A stretch of DNA of 64,000 bases from Shinisaurus crocodilurus. Taxonomy: Eukaryota > Chordata > Lepidosauria > Squamata > Shinisauridae. Location of the stretch: assembly GCA_021292165.1 (NCBI GenBank), contig CM037880.1:178705085-178769084 (forward strand), in the 5' to 3' direction. The position numbers were made by a program, and so were the translations under genes. The notes beneath the pieces were generated by a model that was given only the letters and a program-made list of their open reading frames with translations, ran no database searches and was not told the origin of the DNA. Below are positions 57,201 to 64,000 of the stretch, piece by piece. The stretch's first letter is position 1. Every line of letters starts with the position of its first letter.

Positions 57201-58398
57201 GGTATTTGTCTTGCAAACTTCTGTCTCCTCCTATCACACAGCCACCATCCTCTTCCAATTTGATGTACTTTTTAATAAGGTCCTGAGGTACTCCCCAAGC
57301 TTTAGGAAGTAATTTCATAGGCAATTTAGGCAAAACAGCACCTTTTATTCCAACCAGAGGAATATAATGGTTACGTCCAGAACTACTCCAGGCAATACAA
57401 ATAGGTTTGTTCAACATGCCATCTTTTCCCATGCATTTTTCTTCTGGTATCAACCCAGGAAGGAAAGTGGCAGAGTAGTCTCCTGAACTACGCATTCCAC
57501 TCAGGGAATCCAAGAGGATGATAGGCCGGTGTAGCACATTGGCCAATCCAAAGATGTGGATGTTTCGAAGGCCCATTGGTACACCCTCTGGGGGAATGAA
57601 CAAAGGGTCACATTCATTGATTATGTCTTCCCATTCTGCCGCATCAATGAAGTCATGAAAAAGGGCTTTGTAGCGGCTGAGATGCTCCATAAAGTGCTTC
57701 TTGAGGTTCTCCCGCAAAGCATGCCAGAACAGCTCCCTGCCCACCAGTGCCCGAGAAATTGCATGGACCAAGCAATGGCCATCACCATCCACATGGACTG
57801 GGATGAGGCACTCCTGGCTGTTGTTGGCCTTCTTGATATCCTCCAAGGTGTCATGCAAGTAGAGGAGGCTACCCGAGCGATCTTTGCCATAACCTACGGT
57901 GTCGACATGCTCAGGCTCAATAAGGAAGGCACGGTCCCCAAGAAGAGCACAGTCAAAGACATCTCCTTGGTTCATCTCAGTCAGGAGCTTGGCCTTGCCC
58001 GTCTGTTTGTCCATGCCATAGCGGGCCAGGATCGGAGACAGCAGCTTGCAGTGGTAGTTGGACAGGCCCATTACTTTAATCAGCTCAGTGTTCTTCCTCG
58101 GGGGGCCCGCCCCGCTCACCCCCAGCAGCGCGTTCCGCAGCAAGTTGTGCAGCACCAAGTCCGGGTCCGTCACCTCCTCCACCCCCAGCAGTTGCCGCTG
58201 CTCATGGCGCTGCCCGCAGTCCGTGCACTCAATGCTCCCGCTGCTCAGAGGCCCGTGCGCCGGGAAGAATAAGCGTGCCTGGCACTTGGGATCGGGGCAA
58301 GTGCCCGAGAAGATACGCCGGTCCCTCTTCTTCGAGACCGGCGCTGCCACCGGCTGCTGCTCCTGCTGAGGCGGATGTTGCTGAGGCGGCTGAGACAT
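44403..58398 (-). CDS. VCPIP1: VCPIP1 (VCIP135) gene, three coding exons
   Basis: OTU-family cysteine deubiquitinase that binds VCP/p97 and p47, is needed for Golgi and ER reassembly after mitosis, and has been linked to DNA-protein crosslink repair (family knowledge). Joining 55716-58398, 50445-50531 and 44403-45277 gives 3,645 bases, or 1,214 residues, very close to the roughly 1,220 known in mammals. Residues 34, 39, 58 and 61 form a C4 zinc-binding pattern. The OTU domain has catalytic Asp206, Cys209 (DGDGHCLVHAI) and His344 (GRNHYIPLVG). A ubiquitin/UBX-like fold lies around residues 760-850. The last part is Ser-rich and ends MDSQDAEITNTTEPMDHS. No disruption is seen. Confidence 0.97.
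45428..45600 (-). mobile_element. CR1/L3 LINE 3' end
   Basis: Complement ends GGTCTGACCCAACAGGGCTGC; inside are GCCTTCCCAAAGGCATCTGG and GTGGGAAACAATGCTGGG. Same family as the tails at 9375 and 26745. Confidence 0.8.
46480..46755 (+). mobile_element. L2-type LINE 3' end
   Basis: Short coding remnant FRKQIKTILFQRTF (46520-46570) followed by a T-rich 3' UTR. Confidence 0.55.
47955..48040. repeat. Short palindromic squamate repeat
   Basis: GTGTCTACTCAGAAGTAAGCCCCATT and AGGTCTTACTTCCAGGTAAGTGAG form the typical inverted pair. Confidence 0.65.
48129..48387. mobile_element. Tc/mariner-like MITE, copy 1
   Basis: CAGTAATACCTTGGATTGC .. CAATCCAAGGCATGACTG inverted ends with TA on each side (48127-48128, 48388-48389). 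Unlike the two other copies, it carries a GC-rich central segment (about 48240-48305). Confidence 0.88.
48595..48845 (+). mobile_element. Two LINE tail fragments
   Basis: GAGTGACACTTTTTGGTAGAAAGG.. with (AATA)n at 48605-48665, and a second GAGTGCCATTTTTTGGTAGAAAGG tail at 48789-48845. Confidence 0.6.
48912..49090 (+). mobile_element. Degenerate Sauria-type SINE
   Basis: GTGGTCCAATAGCTGTTG head, TTCAAATTCCTGTTC B-box region, GGCCTTGGACAAATTAC, CATAGGGTTGTTAT and GAGAAAAAGCACAGTATAAATAAAG tail in the right order, heavily mutated. Confidence 0.6.
49093..49332. repeat. Fold-back element
   Basis: TTGGGTGGAATCTAACTGG and CTAGTTGGATTCCACCCA are inverted ends; TCTGTCAACAGAAG pairs with CTTCTGTTAACAGA. 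Confidence 0.8.
50445..50531 (-). CDS. VCPIP1: VCPIP1 coding exon 2
   Basis: Eighty-seven bases, 29 codons: GEDVWSYAKGLPHLFQQGG..YNIMKKTMG, joining residue Gly895 to exon 3 in the same phase at both ends. Acceptor TTCCACAG, donor GTATAA. Found by reading between the two large exons for the missing conserved segment. Confidence 0.93.
50765..50865 (+). mobile_element. L2-type LINE tail
   Basis: T-rich, then GTAAGCTGCCTTGGAGACC..GGGCAGGGTATACAT. Confidence 0.6.
51622..51758. repeat. Hairpin MITE
   Basis: GCTTTCCCCAACTTGGTGCC.. ACAACTCCCATCAGCCCCAG at the left pairs with GGGGGAGTTAGTCCAAAACATCTGG..GGCTGGGGAAGGC at the right. Confidence 0.75.
51848..52125. mobile_element. Tc/mariner-like MITE, copy 2
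   Basis: CAGTAAAACCTTGGATTGC .. GCAATCCAAGGTTTTACTG: perfect 19-base inverted ends with TA flanks. AT-rich interior shared with the copy at 63226. Confidence 0.92.
52135..53090 (+). mobile_element. Decayed L2 LINE
   Basis: Aligns by eye with the L2 at 20.3 kb from YADDTQL (52180-52200) through [15 protein letters not shown] (52290) and LVRSCLEYHNILYLGLPLK (52550) to WNSLMKEARL-like remnants. It is broken by frameshifts and stops. The left edge abuts the MITE. Confidence 0.85.
53095..53440 (-). mobile_element. L2-type LINE 3' end
   Basis: Minus-strand coding remnant ATRERAFSVVAPRLWNDIPT (53355-53405), then its 3' tail reading AATAATTGTTAAACAC at the left edge. Confidence 0.75.
53455..53522 (-). 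mobile_element. CR1 3'-end fragment
   Basis: Complement reads CTGCATTGAGCAGGGGGTTGG..CTTGTAGGCTCCTTCCAACTC then TATGATCTATGA, the CR1 terminus. Confidence 0.85.
53534..53606 (-). pseudogene. 5S rRNA-like fragment
   Basis: Complement contains AGCTAAGCAGGGTCAAGCCTGG, TACTTGGATGGGAGACC and the 5S A-box/C-box order of the internal promoter. It is directly joined to the CR1 fragment. Only the 3' two thirds of a 5S gene is present. It could be a 5S-derived SINE remnant or a retro-pseudogene. Confidence 0.75.
53620..53722 (+). mobile_element. L2-type LINE tail
   Basis: CCACCTTGAGCTTTG..TGGTGGAAAGGCAGGGTACAAATTAAATAAATA. Confidence 0.65.
54182..54317. repeat. Near-perfect 51-bp hairpin MITE
   Basis: Arms 54182-54232 and 54267-54317 differ at one position of 51; the loop is 34 bases. 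Ends CAGGGCTCTCC..GGAGAGCCCTG. No convincing target duplication was found. Confidence 0.95.
55716..58398 (-). CDS. VCPIP1: VCPIP1 coding exon 1 (zinc finger, OTU, UBX-like)
   Basis: One exon of 2,683 bases encodes residues 1 to 894 plus one base, about three quarters of the protein, including every catalytic residue. The Met at 58398 was chosen because the Pro/Gln-rich leader (MSQPPQQHPPQQEQQP) precedes the conserved KKRDRRIFSGTCPDPKC block and the sequence upstream is untranslated CpG-rich DNA. The donor is GTAAGA at 55715. Translation past it would add a few unrelated residues and a stop, so the intron is needed. Confidence 0.97.
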
Positions 58399-58960
58399 CG
58401 CTCCGCGCCGCCGCCGCCTCTTGCCTGCCTGCCTGCTTGCCTGCCCGCCCGCCTGCGGCCGGTCTCCTTCCCCGCTCGCTTCGGCTCGAGCCCCCTCACA
58501 GGTTCATCCTCTCTTCCCCCAAAGTAACGGACGGCGCCTAACAGAACCCGCCCTTACCCCTGACGCGAAGCACCAACCCCACAGCAGACACGGAAGCCTC
58601 CGGCACCACTGCCGACTATCTCTTCACTGCCCTGGCCGTTGCCCGCAACGTAACGGCCTTTCCCCTCCCTCCTTCCATGCCCAAGGCGCAAGCGCAACCG
58701 GCTGAGGCAGCCGGGAATTGAAGTTTCCTCCGCCTAGGAAGCCAAGCCGTGTGCAATCAGAGCCTAGGCAGCGAGGGAACTACCAGTACCGTCATGCAAC
58801 GCAGGGCAGGAACCACTCGAGAGATATGTGGTGGAATGTTTTTGCACAAGGGCGACTGGGAAATGTAGTCGTTCCTATCGGGAAGGCCTACGCGCGGTCG
58901 AAAAGACAGGAAGCTAAAGTGAATACATGTCCTAGAATGCTCCGCGGCTGTCCCTCGTGA
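58090..58960 (-). promoter_or_regulatory. VCPIP1: VCPIP1 CpG-rich promoter with ZNF143/THAP11-like sites
   Basis: CpG-dense DNA covers the start codon and the upstream 300-500 bases. CTGGGAAATGTAGT (58856-58869) is the reverse complement of ACTACATTTCCCAG, the motif bound by ZNF143/THAP11 at many housekeeping promoters. CCGGGAATTGAAGT (58711-58724) and ACATGTCCTAGAATGC (58925-58940) look like weaker copies. No TATA box seen. The promoter may also serve a divergent transcript on the plus strand; in mammals the next gene (C8orf44/SGK3) is, from memory, divergent. Confidence 0.6.
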
Positions 58961-59264
58961 TTTCATGTTGTTGGTGGGGAAAATCTGAAGAAGAGAGTGA
59001 TGTGGTTGAAGTGGCATGCGCAATGCAAATCACTGTGTTCAGTAGGGCTTACTCTTCTAAGTGTACATAGTCTTACAGAGTTGGGCTCTACATAAGGGGC
59101 AGTAACTAAACAAAACATTGCTTGGAATCCAGCTGTATTTCCATTGGAAAGTAAATTTTCCAGTTACTTCCAGCGTTATGGTTATTCGTTACGTATTTAG
59201 GATCAACCATTTTATATCCTGATGCTATTAATCCCACTTCTTTAAATATTCATGATTAACCCCC

Positions 59265-59432
59265 AGTTTTACTTTGGTCTTTACTTTTGTTTTATTCTGT
59301 TGTTGTTTTAAACTTCTTTAGGTATTTACTTTTATGTTTTTAATATTGTATGGTTTTAAGTTTTATTTTGTGAGCTGCCCAGAAAGCGTTAGCTACTGGG
59401 TGAAATAGAAATGTAATAAATAAATAAATAGC
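59265..59432 (+). mobile_element. L2-type LINE tail
   Basis: T-rich, GTGAGCTGCCCAGAAAGCG..CTACTGGGTGAAATAGAAATG and (AATA)n. Confidence 0.7.
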
Positions 59433-60484
59433 CTTTATTAAGGTTAATTGCATAATTAATAATAAACCAGTAAAGAATTATGGCATTAACAATATAATCT
59501 TATTTGTATACCACATGCCCATTTTACATGGCAATCAGCTGCTTGATGTTCCTCCGCAACTGGTGCCCAGGTGCTTCAGCTTTCATCCTGCTTTATTTTA
59601 ATACATATTTTAATACATTTAATTCTTTTGAAGGCAAATTGTATGTCCCATATACGATGAATATGCATTATTCCAGTATTTAGAAGCAAACTACGTTTTT
59701 GCAGTTCATATATTAAAGTTCCAGATAGACCGAAGCATCAGGATACTGTGCTTGTTTGCTTAGAAATGAATTCCAGTGTGTTCAGCAGATCTTATTTTCA
59801 GATAAGTGTTTATACTGTTACAGCCTTTAATGTTTTTGATCAGCAACTCTAACAGAGTTAAATTTAGGCCACAATTATCATCCTGACCATATCATCCCTA
59901 AATTTATCAGGTTTCAAAAGTTTATCAGATTTTGGCACTGAACTAGCCTTCCCTCTGCCCATATTCATGCTCTGGTTATCAGATTCACCTAATTAGACAA
60001 AATCCTCAGGGGGCTGCTTGGATTTTCCCTCCAAGCCCCTGTTAGGGTTGTTGTTTTTCTTTACAATATTTTTTTTTGTACTTCTGCAAACCTTTGGGTT
60101 CCCCCAAGCCTTCTGATACCTCTCTCTTATGTGTGGATAGGTACTGTTTTGGATAGATGAGGATAGGACCTTAGAGAATTGATTCACTATGAATATATGT
60201 GATTTTGAAATGTATCATATATTTGTGAAATAAGTAATTATCAGCTTACTCCTGAATGCATGTGAAAAGGTGTACAATGTGATCCCCCCCAAACTGTTAG
60301 ATGGCTCAATTGCTCATAAGCCTCTTTAGTCCCTTTGAATTCAGTTGGACTAAACTTACTGAGGTGCAAGTAGGTCTTAATGCAGTGGTTTGTGGGCTGC
60401 AGTATTGGAAAGGGGTGCCTTATCAGAACAAATCTGGAGATCTTCACCAGTCATTTAATTTAAAACAGATACTGCAAGCCTTAA

Positions 60485-61065
60485 GCCAGCCCTCCCAACC
60501 TGGTCCCCTCCAGATATGTTGTACTGCAACTCCCAGTATCCCCCCAAGGGCAGGGCTAGGTACCAAAAAGATCTGGGGCTCAGGTCCACAGGACAAAAAA
60601 AAAAAAAAAAAGCACAAATTTGTATATGCTAATTTACATATACTCTAAAGTCTCTCTCTCTGTGTGTGTGTCTTTAAAGGACCCTGTTTCCTAAGGACAC
60701 CCCTATTTGTAAAAAGGGATGTATGGACAGAGGAGAGGAAGGCATTTGTTTTCAGAAAAAAACCTGAGCCAGAAAGATTCAAGAGGAGGCACCAGGAGGT
60801 GAAGCACATATGGGCAAAAAGCCAACTAATCCAGGGGGATCAGATGCAACAGAGATCATCAGGACCCCTGGTACCTTTATTTTAACAAGTGCCCATGGAC
60901 AGCAGGGTGGTGGGGCAGATGAACTCCCAGAGATCCAGGGCTCCAAATTAAAGATTTGGGGCTCCAACCCTAGTGAACCGTCCCCTAACACTGCCTCTGA
61001 TCCCCGCCAGGCTGGGGGAAGCTGGGAGTTAGTCCAACACATCTGGAGGATGCCAGGTTGGGGAA
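60485..61065. repeat. Hairpin MITE split by other sequence
   Basis: CCCTCCCAACCTGGTCCCC..TGCAACTCCCAG (60490-60540) pairs with GCTGGGAGTTAGTCC..GGATGCCAGGTTGGGG (61020-61063). Between them lie about 450 bases with an A17-18 run (about 60595-60611) and no recognised element. Confidence 0.65.
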
Positions 61066-61074
61066 AGATAGCAG

Positions 61075-61205
61075 GGTGCAATCCTATTCAAGTTTAGACA
61101 GAAAAGAGGCCTACAACTCCCAGCTTGCCCCAGCCAGCATAGCTGGCTGGGGCATGCTGTGAGTTGTAGACCTTTTCTCTGTCTAAACTTGAATAGGATT
61201 GCACC
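61075..61205. repeat. 64-bp-arm hairpin with 3-base loop
   Basis: Arms 61075-61138 and 61142-61205 are inverted copies with only a few differences. Starts GGTGCAATCC, ends GGATTGCACC. The centre reads CCCCAGCCAGC-ATA-GCTGGCTGGGG. Confidence 0.95.
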
Positions 61206-62289
61206 TTTAAGCCATATTCTGCTGGCATCACCAGCAGTGCAAGTGTATCAACTGTCAACATGTGTGCCCTTTTCCATGCCACTGTAAAAAGCATTTAGTC
61301 TTCTGAGCCATGCAACCTGTGTAAATTAAAGGGTTCATTTCAAGACAGAGAACATGCCATCTCGAAAGATTTTTTTTCTCGGTATCTGAGATAGAGGCTT
61401 CAGAGAGCAGAAGTGGTGAGTGGGCAGGATGCAGGGCAGGGCACTCGCTTGCTCCTGCCAATTTCTGAGTTAAACAATCCAGGAATTGGCTGTGACATGT
61501 GAACCAGGTCACTGAACGCCTTTGAAATTCCTTGCCACTGAGAACATAGTGAAAAGCTGTCTAATAGGCCAGTGATGTCTGGGACACAGAATTAGCACAC
61601 GCGCCCCCACCTCCCAGACCTTTCATTTGTCTGTTCTCATAGTCCCAGTCAAAAATACCTCATTGCCCTATCAAAACCCCATTTTAAAGGGGACTCAGAG
61701 TTTTGACAGCTAGCTGTCAAACTCCTTTTCCCCAGAAAAGGGTAGGATGTACTTTTACACTTTCCTGAGCAGCTAGAGCCTCAGGAAAAGTATAAAATGT
61801 GCATCACCCTGAAGACTGTCGGAAGAAAAGAAAAGAAAAAAAAGATGAGGATCTCACTGAGAGAAATCTTACCACGCCCTTTTTGCAAGCAAAGATCACT
61901 CATACCTTTGCTTTCCCTTGACAGCTTGCCTTTTGACAGCTGTCAAGAGAAAGCAAAGTACAGAAAAAGCCTATCTGGAGCCTCTTTGGGTCAATGTCTG
62001 GGGTTGGTACCTGCTGCACTCTGACAGAGGTACCCCCACCACATTGCCTGACCAAGGATCCCGATTTCCGCAACTGCACTCCTGTACAGTTGCACAAGTG
62101 CAGCTAAAAAAAAAATAAAAATATTTGCACACATTGTGCACACACAAAAAATCAACCAAATGTTTGCCAACCACTGAGAGCCTGTCCAGTGTGCCCCTCG
62201 GGCACTTTGAAGGGGCTGTCAGTGTCTGTCAAAACAGAGGTTGCGAAAGCAGACTGACAAGGTGGACTTTGCAATCTCGGGGCGGGGGG

Positions 62290-62545
62290 AGGGTAAAGGG
62301 GGGAAAGCCATGATGAGCCAATAACGGCTCACATTCACAGCATGGAAGCGGAGACAAGTTGGTCCTGCCACGCTGTCCCCTTGGATACCCGCAGGAGGAC
62401 CAAGGGGGAGGGAGAAGGGGAACAACCCATGGTAAGCCTGATCATCTGTCAGGCATACTGTGGGTTGTTTGCAGAAGAACCAACCCACTGTGGCTTATTG
62501 CCAGGATGGGTTAGCATGATGTGCGAATGTGCCCAGTGAATGGTC
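62290..62545. repeat. Fold-back-type sequence
   Basis: GATGAGCCAATAACGGCTCA at the left and words ACTGTGGGTTG / CAACCCACTGTGGC within; the right end GATGTGCGAATGTGCCC matches the other 'gttcaca' elements. Weak pairing, boundaries uncertain. Confidence 0.4.
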
Positions 62546-62608
62546 CAAGGTCAGCCATTGAGCCTCATGGCTGAGTGGGAATTTGAACCACTAAACCACA
62601 CTGGCTCT
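62545..62608 (-). mobile_element. Sauria-type SINE 5' fragment
   Basis: Complement reads AGAGCCAGTGTGGTTTAGTGG.. TTCAAATTCCCACTCAGCCATG, the SINE head. Confidence 0.75.
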
Positions 62609-63038
62609 GAATTGTAAAATAAGTCATGCTCTTGATTTCAAGTTGGTGCACGCAAGCAGTTTTTAGATTCTCAAACAAACTGATGTGTGTTTGCCAGCTA
62701 AAACAACATCCCACTCCATTCAGTTGTGCAGGCTAGTACTGTTTTCAGTGTAAAAACTGAAGTACACTCGTCCAGACTTTCTGGAGTATGCCATAGGGGC
62801 ACTGTCAAAAATACTAAATCCAAAACCAAATGCAGTCATTTAACAACCACTACACTGGTTCTGGATTATTCCAGGGGGTGCATTTTTATTAATTATGGGG
62901 TAGAGTGTGACTTCGCTGAATTTACTGCGTATATAATGCAAGCACTAGTTTTATTATTTGTTAGCTGCCACAGATGTCACACATGTTTTATTTTTCACCT
63001 TTCCAGTTGAAAAGACATAGGCTCATGCCCTGCAGCCT

Positions 63039-63150
63039 AAGTATCTCATGCTGTGATCATATTGGATTTTATAAGCTAAGCAGTGTCTGGCCTCACCAGT
63101 TCATCACATGGGTGAGAGCACCTTCAAAAAGAACTCTGGGTACTGCAGGA
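63039..63150 (+). pseudogene. 5S rRNA-like sequence (5S-derived SINE head?)
   Basis: Parallel to 5S rRNA in order: a GATC region, ATAAGCTAAGCAGTGTCTGGCC (5S: AAGCTAAGCAGGGTCGGGCC), a CATGGGTGAGAGCACC region and GGGTACTGCAGG at the end. Strongly diverged. Confidence 0.65.
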
Positions 63151-63225
63151 TGTGTCAGTCAAGTTTCTCTTGATGCTTCTACTGAACCACCAAGGTCTTG
63201 TTATTTTGTAGTATTTATTTATGTA

Positions 63226-63475
63226 CAGTCATGCCTTGGATTGAGAGCATAATTAGTTCCGGAAATGTGCTTGTAATCCAAAACACTCTTATATCAAAAT
63301 GAAATCCCCCAAAAAAAATTTGTACAGAGATTTTTAATTTAAGCCGTACTACAGTACTTGTATTGCAAGACATCGCTTGTATATCAAGTAAAAAAAAATT
63401 AAATAAATATTTAAAAATTTGCTTGTCTTGCAAAACGCTCTCAAACCAAGTTACTTGCAATCCAAGGTATTACTG
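63226..63475. mobile_element. Tc/mariner-like MITE, copy 3
   Basis: CAGTCATGCCTTGGATTG .. CAATCCAAGGTATTACTG inverted ends flanked by TA (63224-63225, 63476-63477). Confidence 0.9.
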
Positions 63476-64000
63476 TATTATCTTTTTCATCCTCTCAATA
63501 ACCACCATTCAGATTATAACAGTGAAAAGACTAAAATATAAACAGTTAAAAATATGCAATGTAATGCAATACAAGCACAATAATTAAAGACCGTATAACA
63601 TGTTCTTAAGGTATGTTTATCTTGGGGCCCCAATCCAAAGATTCTTGTGTGCAGCACTGGGCTGTGTGTGAAGATCTGGGTGCGCATGCTCACCTAGCAG
63701 ATGGTTGGCTACTGTCAACTTTCATGGCATTGGTCACATGTTCTGGATTCAGTTTCTCTGCCCCAAAGTGAGGCAATTGGTACTATCCTAACTGACCGTG
63801 CAGATGGTCTGTGCTCAGTGCTGCAGCCATTGCCCCAATTAAGTAAAGGGAACAATGTCTGTAGACCTGAGACACAGAGATCCAACAACCGCAATTGCTT
63901 CCATATATGTAGGGCCTCTTCCAAAAGCTGCTCCATTTGCAGAGGCCAAAGGCAGCACAGTCCCACAGAAGGCAGGTGGCTTCTCATGAAGCATCCAGGT

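Larger units (their letters stand above)
58961..64000. other. Upstream flank of VCPIP1
   Basis: No protein gene recognised. Contains the LINE tail, hairpins, SINE fragment, 5S-like fragment and MITE listed separately. In 59,440-60,480, 61,210-62,290, 62,610-63,030 and 63,480-64,000 I recognise nothing, apart from a palindrome TTTGACAGCTAGCTGTCAAA near 61,692. Confidence 0.75.

Noticed and set aside
57556..58272. Plus-strand 238-residue frame opposite VCPIP1 exon 1
   Set aside because: It is the mirror of a conserved coding exon, with no domain of its own.
63715..63987. Minus-strand 90-residue frame at the window end
   Set aside because: No recognisable domain; it may belong to a repeat extending beyond the window but cannot be identified.

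Overview
This is vertebrate nuclear DNA, most likely from a squamate reptile (lizard or snake). Both protein genes are multi-exon with GT..AG introns. The repeats are those of squamates: tRNA-derived SINEs of the Sauria type, L2, CR1/L3 and L1 LINEs, hAT and Tc/mariner-like MITEs, and a very large number of fold-back elements. I do not name a species.

Two host genes lie in tandem, both on the minus strand. From 1 to 33,218 is MYBL1 (A-Myb), the germline Myb transcription factor. Fifteen coding exons could be placed with consistent reading frame and splice sites, totalling 699 codons, and the last exon lies beyond base 1. Its CpG-rich promoter is at about 33.0-33.8 kb. From 44,403 to 58,398 is VCPIP1, the OTU-family deubiquitinase that works with VCP/p97. 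It has three coding exons encoding 1,214 residues, a CpG-rich promoter at 58.1-58.9 kb and probably a long 3' UTR reaching towards 40.5 kb. Between them, at 34,159-34,251 (minus), is an intron-containing tRNA-Tyr(GTA) gene. From memory, MYBL1 and VCPIP1 are also neighbours in other amniotes, which supports both calls.

The rest is introns and intergenic DNA filled with transposable elements. Largest are a non-LTR retrotransposon with an open frame of about 1,050 residues (5.2-8.4 kb, minus) nested inside a fold-back element, and a nearly full-length L2 element (20.3-23.9 kb, plus) with one in-frame stop. An L1 3' fragment has a perfect 16-bp target-site duplication (24.1-24.9 kb), and a hAT element is interrupted by a CR1 copy (26.8-27.7 kb). 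Two 146-bp hAT MITEs have 8-bp target duplications, and three Tc/mariner-like MITEs are flanked by TA.

The signals most worth a second look are two. A 530-bp fold-back in MYBL1 intron 1 carries, in each arm, a degenerate hammerhead-ribozyme-like core. A broad class of fold-backs shares end words while each copy has its own internal vocabulary repeated in both arms. No CRISPR array, operon or bacterial feature is present, and no complete endogenous retrovirus was seen.
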